Assembly: GCA_002402045.2 (NCBI GenBank)
Contig: NVUX02000026.1
Span: forward strand, 62,001-126,000
Source: Paracoccaceae bacterium
Lineage (GTDB): Bacteria > Pseudomonadota > Alphaproteobacteria > Rhodobacterales > Rhodobacteraceae
Reading direction: 5' to 3'
Length of the DNA: 64,000 nt
The translations under genes and the position numbers were made by a program. Below, in pieces: positions 1 to 7,791 of this stretch. The notes under the pieces are model-generated. The model was not told the origin of the DNA and did not search any database. It was given only the letters and a program-made list of their open reading frames with translations. How positions within the stretch are numbered: the stretch's first letter is position 1; the number at the start of each line of letters is the position of its first letter.

Positions 1-1308
1 GGCTTTTCGATGGCGGCCCCTGATGGCGAAATGACAGTGCGTGCTGACTGGCTCAAAGGTGTGCCATCGGCGACTACCCCCGGGCAAGTTACGTTTACAC
101 TCTCTCCCAATGCTTCGGTCACCCTTAATGATCCGGATTCTGGCGAGCATATCATCAACATTTCAAATTCCGGCCTTGTGATCACACTTGATGGCATCAC
201 CAGCGGCCAAAGCGCACCGGTGCTGAACTTTTCGGTGATGGCCGATAGCCTCGGCTTTACCTCGGGCAATCCGGCAGACCCGATCATCAAAGCGCTCGAT
301 ATTGAATTTACCGACCTAAGCCAAACGGTTTCGCTAACCACTGCCACCATGTTGCTTACGGGTATTACCGGCCTTTCGGCAGTTGATATGAATTACGATA
401 TCAATACACCAGATGATGGCCAGATGGCCTCTGACAGTCAGATGGTAGACCTCAGTATCGCATTTCAAATCGTAGCAGATGATGATGAGCAAAATTTCTT
501 TGACTATCTCTCTGGCACCACCACCGCTTTTATTGAACTGAGCGCAGGGGCCTCCTCGGCCACAGCCAAGATCAATAATTCTGACGCGCGTATCGCCTAT
601 ACTGGCACATCTGCTGGCACCGAAATTGTGCTCCGGGCTGAAAACGGGTATCTGAATATCACTGAGGAAGTTTCAAATTCGCAATTTTCCTTTAGCGAAT
701 TCAATGTAGATGGCATGCCATTGCCACCGTTTGATGTATCTCTTGACCAGCTCCGGATCAATTTTTCTACGCCAACCGTGGACCATGGCAGCTTTGAAAC
801 CGCCAATGCCGAAATTGCATTGCGCAACCTTGTTGTGTCTGATTCGATTTATTCGATGTTTGACCCCGAGCAAAACATTACCCGCAGCCCGGTGAATGTG
901 GTGGCCAACCTGAGCGCAAATGTGCAGCCGAGCATTGACTGGGCTAACCCGGAACAGGCCATGATGAGCGGCGACCCTGCCGATATTGGCGCGGTTCAGG
1001 ATATTACCATCAACGAAGTGCTGATCACTGCTGGTGGTGCTGAAATCACAGCGACCGGTAGTGCAACGATTGATAACTCAATGGGCTTCCCCTTCCCAAC
1101 AGGTAAGGTGACTATCACTGCCGCAGGCGTGCAAGCGCTGGTAAACGGGCTGGTGGCGATGGGTGTTATCCCGCAAGCTGAAGCTGGCATGGCTATGGGC
1201 ATGATGATGGCCTTTGCGCGGCCCGGCGAAAATGCTGACGAGTTTATCTCGGATATCGAGTTCTCACCTGAAGGCATTACGGCGAATGGTGTTCCCCTGC
1301 CTATGTAA
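1..1308 (+). CDS. DUF2125 domain-containing protein (5' partial)
   Basis: The reading frame is open from the first base of the window to a TAA at 1306-1308, so the N-terminus, including any signal peptide, lies outside. The visible 435 codons are rich in Thr, Ser, Ala and Gly with alternating hydrophobic residues, as in a beta-rich envelope protein. Composition, length and the ending (a Met-rich segment, then a short Pro-Leu-Pro-Met tail) match the DUF2125 family common in Rhodobacterales. The function of that family is not established. The gene converges with the Smr gene and the two share a hairpin terminator. Family assignment is from memory of such proteins, not from a search. Confidence 0.7.
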   Translation, partial: GFSMAAPDGEMTVRADWLKGVPSATTPGQVTFTLSPNASVTLNDPDSGEHIINISNSGLVITLDGITSGQSAPVLNFSVMADSLGFTSGNPADPIIKALDIEFTDLSQTVSLTTATMLLTGITGLSAVDMNYDINTPDDGQMASDSQMVDLSIAFQIVADDDEQNFFDYLSGTTTAFIELSAGASSATAKINNSDARIAYTGTSAGTEIVLRAENGYLNITEEVSNSQFSFSEFNVDGMPLPPFDVSLDQLRINFSTPTVDHGSFETANAEIALRNLVVSDSIYSMFDPEQNITRSPVNVVANLSANVQPSIDWANPEQAMMSGDPADIGAVQDITINEVLITAGGAEITATGSATIDNSMGFPFPTGKVTITAAGVQALVNGLVAMGVIPQAEAGMAMGMMMAFARPGENADEFISDIEFSPEGITANGVPLPM

Positions 1309-1332
1309 GGCTGGTTTAACCCAAATAATTAA

Positions 1333-1359
1333 GGCCGTAGCTTAGCTGCGGCCTTTTTT
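1333..1359. terminator. Shared hairpin terminator between convergent genes
   Basis: The arms GGCCGTAGC (1333-1341) and GCTGCGGCC (1345-1353) pair with one G-U or A-C position and a three-base TTA loop. They are followed by six T residues on the plus strand. The TTA loop is itself the TAA stop codon of the minus-strand Smr gene. The plus-strand T-run makes this a good intrinsic terminator for the DUF2125 gene. On the minus strand the tail (TTAATTATTT) is weaker. Confidence 0.75.
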
Positions 1360-1938
1360 CTTGAGATACACATAATAGGCCCCGCCGCCGCCATGCCGCA
1401 AATGCGCAGAGCTGATTTGCAAGATCATCGGGTGCATATCGGGCGTGCCGAGCCATTGCGGCAGGGCGTGCCGCAGCACACCGTTGCGCGTCGGCATTAT
1501 GCCGATCTCATCGCGCGTGGTGTTGCCTTTTCCAGTGATCACCAGCACCAGCCGCAAACCGCGCGCATGGCTCGAAAGGATAAACCCGCGCAGAGCGCCA
1601 TGGGCCTGCGCCGCTGTCATCCCATGCAAATCTATCCGGGCTTCGGGCGCTTTTTTACCCTTTCGCAGCTTATCATGCGTGCGTTTATCCAGCACCTGTG
1701 GCACGCGGGAAAGCGGCTGCATCGGGTCTGCCGCCAGATCAAACCGCAGGCGAGGTTCCGGCCTACCATTCATGACAAACGATTTGACGGGCCGCGGTGA
1801 ATTCACCTCTGGCAGCTTGGCTTGAACGATAGGCGCGGGGGGCACATAGCTGACGGTATGCAATGGCTCAGCCGATTGCTTTACCAGATCCCACAGCTGC
1901 TGGTCCTCGTCCGAGAGGGTTTTTCTGCGCCGAGCCAT
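1342..1938 (-). CDS. Smr-domain protein
   Basis: This 198-residue protein has a basic, poorly ordered N-terminal half and a C-terminal Smr (small MutS-related) domain from about residue 100. Diagnostic motifs are IDLHG (102-106), ITGKG (134-138) and the Gly-rich HGGGGAYYV (182-190). Stand-alone Smr proteins are DNA- or RNA-acting nucleases, and the Asp-Leu-His-Gly and Gly-Lys-Gly motifs belong to that activity. The substrate here is unknown. It lies 3 bases downstream of mltA on the same strand, so the two are probably co-transcribed, and its stop codon sits in the loop of a terminator. Confidence 0.88.
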   Translation of the reverse strand: MARRRKTLSDEDQQLWDLVKQSAEPLHTVSYVPPAPIVQAKLPEVNSPRPVKSFVMNGRPEPRLRFDLAADPMQPLSRVPQVLDKRTHDKLRKGKKAPEARIDLHGMTAAQAHGALRGFILSSHARGLRLVLVITGKGNTTRDEIGIMPTRNGVLRHALPQWLGTPDMHPMILQISSAHLRHGGGGAYYVYLKKKGRS

Positions 1939-1941
1939 GGG

Positions 1942-2982
1942 TTACTGGCCCCTAAGGCGGGCCGCTGTGGCGTTGGGAATAAGTGTAATCATCTCGCCCG
2001 AATAGCGGATGTTGCCCGCCTTGTCACCCGCCGCATCGCCTGATCCATAAAAGATATCGGCGCGCTGCGCGCCGTTTACAGCGCTTCCGGTATCTTGCGC
2101 CACCATAAGCTGGTTCAGCGAGTTTTCCCCCGCGTTCATATTTATCCAAACGGGCGCGCCAAGCGGGGTGTGGCTATCATCTACCGCAACCGAGCGCAGC
2201 GCGGCCAGCGGCACTTGAAGCGCCCCCACAGGGCCAAGGGCATCGGGAATTTCGAGCTCCTGAAAGAAAATAAACGAGGTATTATGCTGCAAAGCCCGCA
2301 CCGCCGCATTGGGGTTGGCCGCAGCCCACGCCCGAATGCCCTGCATACCCGCCTGATTTGGCGTCAAAACCCCTTGCCGGATCAGCTGTCGCCCCACCGA
2401 GCGATAGCGCTGCCAGTTTCGACCAGCAAACCCAACCCGCATATATGTGTGGTCCTCGAGCCTAATGCGCGCCGCGCCCTGAACATGCACAAAAAACGCA
2501 TCCACACGGTTATCGAGCCAAACCAGCTCCAACCCGCGGCCCTCAAGCGCCCCGTTATCAATTTCGGCACGGCTGTGCCACGCCACACCTGTTTGAATTT
2601 CTGGCGGCCGGCGGTAAAGCGGAAAGCGGAATTTTTCGGTTTGGGTGCGCGAGCCTTGTAGCTCCGGCTCATAATAGCCGGTAAATAAAGCGCGGGAGCC
2701 GGTGGTAATGCGCACGGGCGTAAAGTTTTGCTCAAAAAAGGCGCGGGCCGGGCCGGGGCCAGCTTTAGCCAAGGCGCAAACCCTATCCCACTCTCGCACC
2801 GGAATGGCGGGCGTGGATCGGATGCTGTCGCAGCTTCTGGCAAAAGCAGTTAAGGCGGGCGCGAGGTCATCTTGCTGCCAGCCGGAAATGGCGGAAAATG
2901 ATAGTTGGGTATAGGTGGCGGCGCTCAGACTAACTGGCAGGCAAAGCGCCGCAAATGTTATTAATTTATGCGCAAAGCCCAT
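1942..2982 (-). CDS. mltA: Membrane-bound lytic murein transglycosylase A
   Basis: MltA cleaves the glycan strands of peptidoglycan, forming 1,6-anhydromuramoyl ends. The 346-residue product begins with a signal peptide (about 1-21, ending at Ser-Ala-Ala). The MltA domain includes GYYEPELQG (102-110), and the C-terminal 3D domain includes QDTGSAVNGAQRADIFYG (296-313). Asp297 and Asp309 are the conserved aspartates, and Asp309 matches the catalytic Asp of E. coli MltA by my recalled alignment. I see no lipobox, so it may be periplasmic rather than lipid-anchored. Its start overlaps the stop of the Tim44-like gene by one base, which suggests translational coupling. This pairing is common in Rhodobacterales. 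Confidence 0.93.
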   Translation of the reverse strand: MGFAHKLITFAALCLPVSLSAATYTQLSFSAISGWQQDDLAPALTAFARSCDSIRSTPAIPVREWDRVCALAKAGPGPARAFFEQNFTPVRITTGSRALFTGYYEPELQGSRTQTEKFRFPLYRRPPEIQTGVAWHSRAEIDNGALEGRGLELVWLDNRVDAFFVHVQGAARIRLEDHTYMRVGFAGRNWQRYRSVGRQLIRQGVLTPNQAGMQGIRAWAAANPNAAVRALQHNTSFIFFQELEIPDALGPVGALQVPLAALRSVAVDDSHTPLGAPVWINMNAGENSLNQLMVAQDTGSAVNGAQRADIFYGSGDAAGDKAGNIRYSGEMITLIPNATAARLRGQ

Positions 2983-3632
2983 TATTCATCTGTGGCGACC
3001 AGCAACCAATTCGGGTTGTCGGTGCCCATCAGGCGCGCAAACGTCCAGATATTGGTCTGGCGCTTTATTTCGCTCGCCGAGCCTTCTACCACGTTGCCAA
3101 CGCTATCTTTTACCACTGATGTAAGCTCACCCACAAAGCGCATCGTCACTTCGCCCTCTTTTTCGTCAGCCTCAAAGCGGGCAGATTTTAGCGAAATTTC
3201 ACGCACACCAATAAAGGTCGCCTCCACTTCATAACCCTTTTCTTCCCGGTCATGAATGGCCGCGGAAAAGCTTTCGTAAATATCGGGGGCCAGCAGACTT
3301 TCGAGCAGCTTCAGATCGCCCTGCTCAAAAGCCATCAGAATCATTTCGTAAGCATGGCGCGAGCCATCCACAAATTCGCTGACAATAAAGGTGCGATCCA
3401 CCCGCTTCATCTCGGCCAAAGCGCGGCCGGTTGGGCTGTCGGCCTCGGCAAAATCAGTGATATCCGGGTCTTCTGTCCCCTCAATCACTTTCAAATGATC
3501 GTTGTTGCGGCCTGAATTGGCATCTTGCTTGGGCTCAAAACCCTCTCGCGTGCCGAGCACGGCAAGCAGCCGCATGACCAGAAACACCACGACAATTGCT
3601 AAAAACAGAAGTTGAATCAAACTTGATCCCAT
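2982..3632 (-). CDS. Tim44-like domain protein
   Basis: The 216-residue protein has one N-terminal membrane segment (about 4-22). A charged linker follows, then a C-terminal Tim44-like domain (about 75-216) containing a conserved FVDGSRHAYEMIL-type helix and an EVTMRFVGELTS strand. In mitochondria Tim44 tethers the import motor. Bacterial homologues are inner-membrane proteins facing the cytoplasm or periplasm, with roles proposed in membrane-protein assembly. It is first in the leftward unit with mltA and smr, and is divergent from fxsA across about 124 bases that must hold both promoters. Confidence 0.82.
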   Translation of the reverse strand: MGSSLIQLLFLAIVVVFLVMRLLAVLGTREGFEPKQDANSGRNNDHLKVIEGTEDPDITDFAEADSPTGRALAEMKRVDRTFIVSEFVDGSRHAYEMILMAFEQGDLKLLESLLAPDIYESFSAAIHDREEKGYEVEATFIGVREISLKSARFEADEKEGEVTMRFVGELTSVVKDSVGNVVEGSASEIKRQTNIWTFARLMGTDNPNWLLVATDE

Positions 3633-3756
3633 AATATGCGCCTTTTTCCACCTATTTGCGCCCCGCTATTGGCATTGGGGCCTTCGCAACCTTATGTAAG
3701 CATTGTGGTGCTGCAAGTCTATGGGCTGAAAGTGGCAAAAATGTGAGGTGAGCGAA

Positions 3757-4218
3757 ATGTGGTTATTTTTAATACTGGTCGGCGTGCCGATTATTGAGAT
3801 CGGGCTGTTTATTCAGCTTGGCGGGTTTTTAGGCCTATGGCCAACCCTTGGCATTGTGGTACTCACGGCCCTGCTTGGCACATTGCTTTTGCGCACCCAG
3901 GGGCTTTCAACGCTGGAAGAGCTGAAACGCACGGCTGAAACCGGCCAAAGCCCCGCAGGCCCTATGGCTAATGGCGCACTTATTCTAGTGGCCGGGCTGT
4001 TGCTGCTTACCCCGGGGTTTTTCACCGATAGCTTTGGCTTTTTGCTCATGGTTCCGGCCATCCGGACGCTGCTGATCAAATGGATTACAAAGCGGGCACA
4101 AATGAAAATGTATGCTGGTGCGGCCAACAGCCAGCAGCCCCCAGACATTATTGATGGCGAATTTGAGATCATTGATGACGACGAGGCCGGAGATTCCGGC
4201 TGGACCAAGCGCCCTTGA
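3757..4218 (+). CDS. fxsA: FxsA family inner-membrane protein
   Basis: FxsA proteins are small cytoplasmic-membrane proteins; in E. coli, overproduced FxsA relieves phage T7 exclusion by the F plasmid. The 153-residue product has hydrophobic segments at about 2-20, 25-45 and 72-95, the family's typical opening (LFLILVGVPIIEIGLFIQLG) and an acidic C-terminal tail. I chose the ATG at 3757 because GAGGTG (3745-3750) sits six bases before it. An in-frame GTG at 3748 lies inside that ribosome-binding site. It precedes secB, as in many Rhodobacterales. Confidence 0.88.
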   Translation: MWLFLILVGVPIIEIGLFIQLGGFLGLWPTLGIVVLTALLGTLLLRTQGLSTLEELKRTAETGQSPAGPMANGALILVAGLLLLTPGFFTDSFGFLLMVPAIRTLLIKWITKRAQMKMYAGAANSQQPPDIIDGEFEIIDDDEAGDSGWTKRP

Positions 4219-4283
4219 TATTGTGACCCGCGCAAAGAAGTGCTAAGCGGGATTGATATTTTTTACCAACGAGGATTGATAAA

Positions 4284-4784
4284 ATGGCAGATGAAGCCAA
4301 ACCCGTAGCCGCTCCGCAAGCCGGAAAGGTGCCAGCCCAGCCCGTATTGAAGGTTTTAACCCAATACGTGCGTGATATGAGCTTTGAAAATGTGGCCGCT
4401 CAACAGGGGAAAACCCCGAAAGGCCAGCCCAATTTTAACGTGCAAGTCGGGCTAGACGCACAAAAGAAGGGCGATAAGCACTATGAAGTGGTCATTAAAC
4501 TTCAGGTAAATGCCAGCTCTGAAGATGAGAAGCTGTTCATTCTTGAGATTGAATATGCCGGCCTATTTGAGGTGGATAATGTGGGCGAGCAGCAAATGCA
4601 CCCGTTCCTCCTGATCGAGTGCCCACGGCAGATATTCCCTTACCTGCGCCGGATTGTCAGCGATATCACCCATGATGGTGGCTTCCCGCCACTAAATTTG
4701 GATAACATTGATTTCCTGAACCTGTATCAGCAGGAATTGCAGCGCCGCGCCCAAGCAGAAGCGGCCAAAGCGCCTAAAAACTAG
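4284..4784 (+). CDS. secB: Protein-export chaperone SecB
   Basis: SecB keeps precursor proteins unfolded in the cytosol and hands them to SecA. The 166-residue protein matches family length. It carries the conserved [10 protein letters not shown] segment (about 28-37), a VxLxVNA beta-strand region, the YAGLFEV strand, an [11 protein letters not shown] motif and [13 protein letters not shown] (about 132-144). Its start is supported by GAGG at 4271-4274. Its last four bases (CTAG) are shared with the stop of the convergent dnaQ. Confidence 0.97.
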   Translation: MADEAKPVAAPQAGKVPAQPVLKVLTQYVRDMSFENVAAQQGKTPKGQPNFNVQVGLDAQKKGDKHYEVVIKLQVNASSEDEKLFILEIEYAGLFEVDNVGEQQMHPFLLIECPRQIFPYLRRIVSDITHDGGFPPLNLDNIDFLNLYQQELQRRAQAEAAKAPKN

Positions 4785-5464
4785 CGCTTCCAGAGCGCCT
4801 CGCCGCCCAACTCGTTGATAAATTCAACATGGGCGGCGGATTCATCGGCCGATATCCGGCTTGGCAAAGCCTCGGGCCTTTGTGGCGGAGTGTAATCTCC
4901 GCTCGGTGTATCCCGCCCCGAATTTTGCACAACTTTCAGCACAAAATCTGGCTGACGGCCGCCAATCAGCTCTAGATAAACCTCCGCCAGAATTTCCGAG
5001 TCCAAAAGTGCGCCGTGCAGGGTACGGTTGGCATTATCTATGCCAAAACGACGACACAGCGCATCCAGCGAGTTTTGCGCCCCGGCGAATTTTTTCCGGG
5101 CAATCGCAAGCGTATCCAGCGCTTGCGTCATCGGAATTTTCGGCAGGTTGCATTTGTCCAGTTCCGCGTTCAGGAACTTCATATCAAAGGCTGCATTATG
5201 GATAATGAGCTTAGAGTCTTTAATAAAATCAAGGAAGTCTTTGGCGATTGTGGCAAAAACCGGCTTATCTGACAAGAACTCGATACTGAGGCCGTGCACA
5301 GCAAAGGCCCCCGCCGGCATATCGCGCATTGGGTTGATATATTGGTGGTAAACCTCGCCGGTAGGCATGTGGTTATAGAGCTCCACCGCGCCAATTTCCA
5401 CAATCCGGTCGCCGGTAAAAGGGTCTAGGCCCGTGGTCTCCGTATCAAGCACAATTTCACGCAT
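4781..5464 (-). CDS. dnaQ: DNA polymerase III epsilon subunit (proofreading exonuclease)
   Basis: DnaQ provides 3'-5' proofreading in the replicative polymerase. The 227-residue protein shows the DEDDh set: Asp7 and Glu9 in DTETTG, Asp94 in HNAAFDMKF, and His150 and Asp155 in HGALLDSE. The C-terminal third has no strong motif, as expected for the polymerase-binding tail. Its 5' end overlaps the 3' end of coaE by 8 bases, so it belongs to a leftward maf-aroE-coaE-dnaQ unit running away from the origin, and it interlocks tail-to-tail with secB. Confidence 0.96.
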   Translation of the reverse strand: MREIVLDTETTGLDPFTGDRIVEIGAVELYNHMPTGEVYHQYINPMRDMPAGAFAVHGLSIEFLSDKPVFATIAKDFLDFIKDSKLIIHNAAFDMKFLNAELDKCNLPKIPMTQALDTLAIARKKFAGAQNSLDALCRRFGIDNANRTLHGALLDSEILAEVYLELIGGRQPDFVLKVVQNSGRDTPSGDYTPPQRPEALPSRISADESAAHVEFINELGGEALWKR

Positions 5465-6050
5465 CTTCTTGCTCCAACGCCTCGATCAAGGCTTTAACTT
5501 CGGCTTTGGTGTGGTCCATCCCTTGCGAGGTATCAAAGATAAAATCAGCCAAGGCGCGTTTTTCGGTGTCGGGCATTTGGCGGGCCAGAATGGTGTTAAG
5601 CAATGCTTCACTCATCGAGCCACGTTTCATCACCCGATCCCGCTGTACCTCTTCGGGAGCCGTAACCACCAACACATAGTCCATCCAGCTTTCGGCATCG
5701 GTTTCGAAAAGCAACGGGATATCAAAAACCATCAGCGGGGTTTGTTTGTGCTGTGTATGGAATTGCTGCCGTGACGCAGCCAAAAGAGGCCGAAGGACAG
5801 CCTCGATCCTCGTCAGAAGCGCCTCATCTTTGGCAATTTCGGCCTTTAGCACCTCTCGGTTCACAAAGCCCTCATTTATGGCATCCGGCACCAGCTCGCC
5901 AATCGGCAAAACCGCAGCGCCGGCATGTGCATAAAGCTTTTTCACTTCTGCATCCGCATCCCAAACAGGCACTTTATAATCACGGAAAAACCCAGCGGTG
6001 GTGGATTTACCCATCCCGATAGAGCCGGTTAGGCCAAGTTTGATGCTCAT
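5457..6050 (-). CDS. coaE: Dephospho-CoA kinase
   Basis: CoaE phosphorylates dephospho-CoA, the last step of coenzyme A synthesis. The 197-residue product has the P-loop [11 protein letters not shown] at residues 6-16, the substrate-binding [12 protein letters not shown] segment (about 29-40), and [10 protein letters not shown] (about 109-118), all standard for the family. It overlaps both neighbours (aroE by 4 bases, dnaQ by 8), indicating translational coupling within one operon. Confidence 0.96.
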   Translation of the reverse strand: MSIKLGLTGSIGMGKSTTAGFFRDYKVPVWDADAEVKKLYAHAGAAVLPIGELVPDAINEGFVNREVLKAEIAKDEALLTRIEAVLRPLLAASRQQFHTQHKQTPLMVFDIPLLFETDAESWMDYVLVVTAPEEVQRDRVMKRGSMSEALLNTILARQMPDTEKRALADFIFDTSQGMDHTKAEVKALIEALEQEDA

Positions 6051-6895
6051 CGGTCGAGCACAGCCATGCGCAGGCCTTCGTCCACTTCGGGGCGTTGATC
6101 AAACCAGAATTCAAACCCCGGAACCCCTTGGTGTAATAACATACCTAGGCCATCAACGGTTTTTAGGCCAAGCATAGCGGCGCTTTCTAAAAAGGGTGTG
6201 ATGAGCGGCGCATATACCAGATCTGTGACCGTGGCGGCCTTTGGCGCAGAATCAAGGTTGATCAGCAAATCTGGCTGGCCCTGCATTCCGAGCGATGTGG
6301 TGTTTACGATGGTCATGGCACCGTCGACCGCATCCGAGGCGCGGTTCCAGTCTATCACCTGCACTTTAGCGCCAAATTGATCAGCCAATAGTTGTGCGCG
6401 CTGGCGAGTACGGTTCGCAAGGCGAAGCTCGGTTACGCCCTCAGAAAGCAGCGCTGAAACAACAGCGCGCGCAGCACCACCTGCGCCAAGCACAAGGGCA
6501 GGCCCAGAGCGGGCATCCCAATTCGGCGCATTTTGCCGCATATTCTGAATAAAGCCATAACCGTCTGTATTATCGCCACGAATGGAGCCATCATCTTTAA
6601 AAGTAATGGTATTAACCGCCCCAATAAGCGCAGCGCGGTCGGTTACATTATCCGCCAAACCAAGCATTGAAACCTTATGCGGGATGGTGATGTTAACACC
6701 TTTAAAGCCTAGGCGGGGAAGGGAGCGTATGCCCGCCACAAAGTCAGCACCCGACAATGAAATCGGAATGTAGAAACCATGGATACCATATCTTCGCAAC
6801 CAGTAGTTGTGCATTAAAGGCGAGCGACTATGGTCTATCGGATAGCCAACAACCCCAGCCAACAATGGTGGCTTATGTTCGATTACGTCTGACAA
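6047..6895 (-). CDS. aroE: Shikimate dehydrogenase
   Basis: AroE reduces 3-dehydroshikimate with NADPH in aromatic amino-acid synthesis. The 282-residue protein has the shikimate-binding SRSP (23-26), the catalytic Lys in NITIPHK (Lys74), the NTDG motif (109-112) and the NADP-binding GAGGAARAV (about 137-145). The only start that retains the SRSP motif is a TTG at 6893-6895, since the next in-frame ATG is residue 28. GAGGA upstream supports this TTG. The start lies inside the last codons of maf (13-base overlap). Confidence 0.95.
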   Translation of the reverse strand: MSDVIEHKPPLLAGVVGYPIDHSRSPLMHNYWLRRYGIHGFYIPISLSGADFVAGIRSLPRLGFKGVNITIPHKVSMLGLADNVTDRAALIGAVNTITFKDDGSIRGDNTDGYGFIQNMRQNAPNWDARSGPALVLGAGGAARAVVSALLSEGVTELRLANRTRQRAQLLADQFGAKVQVIDWNRASDAVDGAMTIVNTTSLGMQGQPDLLINLDSAPKAATVTDLVYAPLITPFLESAAMLGLKTVDGLGMLLHQGVPGFEFWFDQRPEVDEGLRMAVLDR

Positions 6896-7482
6896 ATGCC
6901 TTTTCCTCGTAAAAATTCCAAAACTTCCAGGAGTGGCAAGCCTAATACACTAAAGTAGTCCCCTTTGACCGATAAAAACAACTGTGAACCTGCGGATTCT
7001 AGTTTATATCCGCCGACTGTTGTAAATAGGTCATCCCCCATTTTGGCCATATACATGTCCAAAAACTGATTGCTGAAGTTTCTCATCGTAAGCTCAGCGC
7101 GCCCGATAAAGCGCCAAACCGGCGTGCCGCGATCATAAATCACAACCGCCGAGAAGAGCAGGTGTGATTGCCCACGCAGCGTTAATAATTGGGTTTTTGC
7201 CTCTTCAAAATTATTTGGCTTATCAAATATTTTACCTTTGTGAACCAAGATCTGATCAGCGCCAAGCACCATCCGATCGGGGTATTTACCAGCCACACGG
7301 CGCGCTTTCATATCTGCAAGCGCATCTGCAATATCTCGGAACGATGCATTTTGGGCTAAAAGTGAGGCTTTAATGGCGGGCTCGTCTATCCGCGCCGGAT
7401 AGCATTCAATATCCAGCCCCGCGTTTTGCAGCATATCGCTGCGGGTGGTTGATTGAGAGGCGAGAATAAGCGGCTGTATCAT
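6883..7482 (-). CDS. maf: Maf-family nucleoside triphosphate pyrophosphatase
   Basis: Maf proteins hydrolyse non-canonical or modified nucleoside triphosphates to monophosphates as a house-cleaning step. The 199-residue protein opens with ILASQSTTRSDML (family ASxSxxR motif) and contains VLGADQILVHKGKIFDKP (the GADQ/GADT catalytic region) and a TVGGYKLE segment. The ATG at 7482 is preferred over an upstream in-frame start at 7527 because GGAG lies six bases before it and the family motif begins immediately. It is first in the leftward operon and borders the probable replication origin. Confidence 0.93.
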   Translation of the reverse strand: MIQPLILASQSTTRSDMLQNAGLDIECYPARIDEPAIKASLLAQNASFRDIADALADMKARRVAGKYPDRMVLGADQILVHKGKIFDKPNNFEEAKTQLLTLRGQSHLLFSAVVIYDRGTPVWRFIGRAELTMRNFSNQFLDMYMAKMGDDLFTTVGGYKLESAGSQLFLSVKGDYFSVLGLPLLEVLEFLRGKGICQT

Positions 7483-7504
7483 AGCTGGCTCCAGTGGATA
7501 GAAT

Positions 7505-7513
7505 TGTGGATAA
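7505..7513 (-). promoter_or_regulatory. DnaA box, perfect
   Basis: The minus strand reads TTATCCACA, identical to the high-affinity consensus. It lies 22 bases upstream of the maf start codon, so DnaA bound here could also affect maf transcription. Confidence 0.8.
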
Positions 7514-7590
7514 AAGAGAAATATCAACAGGGGCGCTCATTATGCCCAGATCTATCACCGTTTTTCGACCAGTCTACAAGACTTATCCTT

Positions 7591-7599
7591 TGTGGACAA
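7591..7599 (-). promoter_or_regulatory. DnaA box, one mismatch
   Basis: The minus strand reads TTGTCCACA, differing from the consensus only at position 3. It has the same orientation as the other boxes of the cluster. Confidence 0.65.
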
Positions 7600-7621
7600 A
7601 AATCTTTGGCTGCATACAGTT

Positions 7622-7630
7622 TGTGGGTAA
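7622..7630 (-). promoter_or_regulatory. DnaA box, one mismatch
   Basis: The minus strand reads TTACCCACA, with one mismatch at position 4. It lies 22 bases from the previous box, about two helical turns, so both could be bound on one face of the DNA. Confidence 0.6.
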
Positions 7631-7675
7631 CAATTATTTTATCCAACAATTTCAGCGCCCACGATAAAATGTCGC

Positions 7676-7684
7676 CGTGGATAA
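7676..7684 (-). promoter_or_regulatory. DnaA box, one mismatch
   Basis: The minus strand reads TTATCCACG, with a mismatch only at the last base. It is the box nearest the AT-rich stretch that would be unwound. Confidence 0.6.
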
Positions 7685-7715
7685 TCCTGTGAGCATGATA
7701 TCAATTATGGTAATC

Positions 7716-7730
7716 CCCATGATTCATGGG
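7716..7730. repeat. Perfect palindrome with a GANTC site at its centre
   Basis: CCCATGA-T-TCATGGG is a perfect 15-base inverted repeat. Its centre contains GATTC, a GANTC target of the alphaproteobacterial cell-cycle methylase CcrM. Its place between the DnaA boxes and hemE suggests a protein-binding site, but the binder is unknown. Confidence 0.55.
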
Positions 7731-7753
7731 TATCTACTATAAAAACAACTTCT

Positions 7754-7772
7754 CTTAAATATATTATTTAAG
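7754..7772. repeat. AT-rich inverted repeat upstream of hemE
   Basis: The arms CTTAAAT (7754-7760) and ATTTAAG (7766-7772) are perfectly complementary around a five-base loop. The element lies in the most AT-rich part of the origin region and ends in the hemE ribosome-binding site. The two TTAA halves are nine bases apart, not the seven of a CtrA site. Confidence 0.45.
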
Positions 7773-7791
7773 GTGGAATGGAACCGAACTT

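Larger units (their letters stand above)
7483..7791. other. oriC: Probable chromosomal replication origin (oriC)
   Basis: This 309-base gene-free stretch between divergent maf and hemE holds a cluster of DnaA boxes at 7505-7513, 7591-7599, 7622-7630 and 7676-7684, all in the same orientation. An AT-rich segment lies at about 7697-7770, next to hemE, and could be the unwinding element. Weaker matches are at 7493-7501 and 7639-7647. Two perfect palindromes lie in the AT-rich part. In Caulobacter and several other alphaproteobacteria the origin lies next to hemE, and parAB, mnmG and rsmG follow shortly, as here. Gene orientation also flips at this point. Replication activity itself is inferred. 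Confidence 0.8.

Noticed and set aside
1908-1918. CCGAGAGGG string like the end of the palindromic elements
   Set aside because: It is part of the coding start of the Smr gene and has no partner sequence or hairpin.
7755-7771. CtrA-type TTAA...TTAA site
   Set aside because: The spacing between the two TTAA halves is nine bases, not seven, and no AAC follows.
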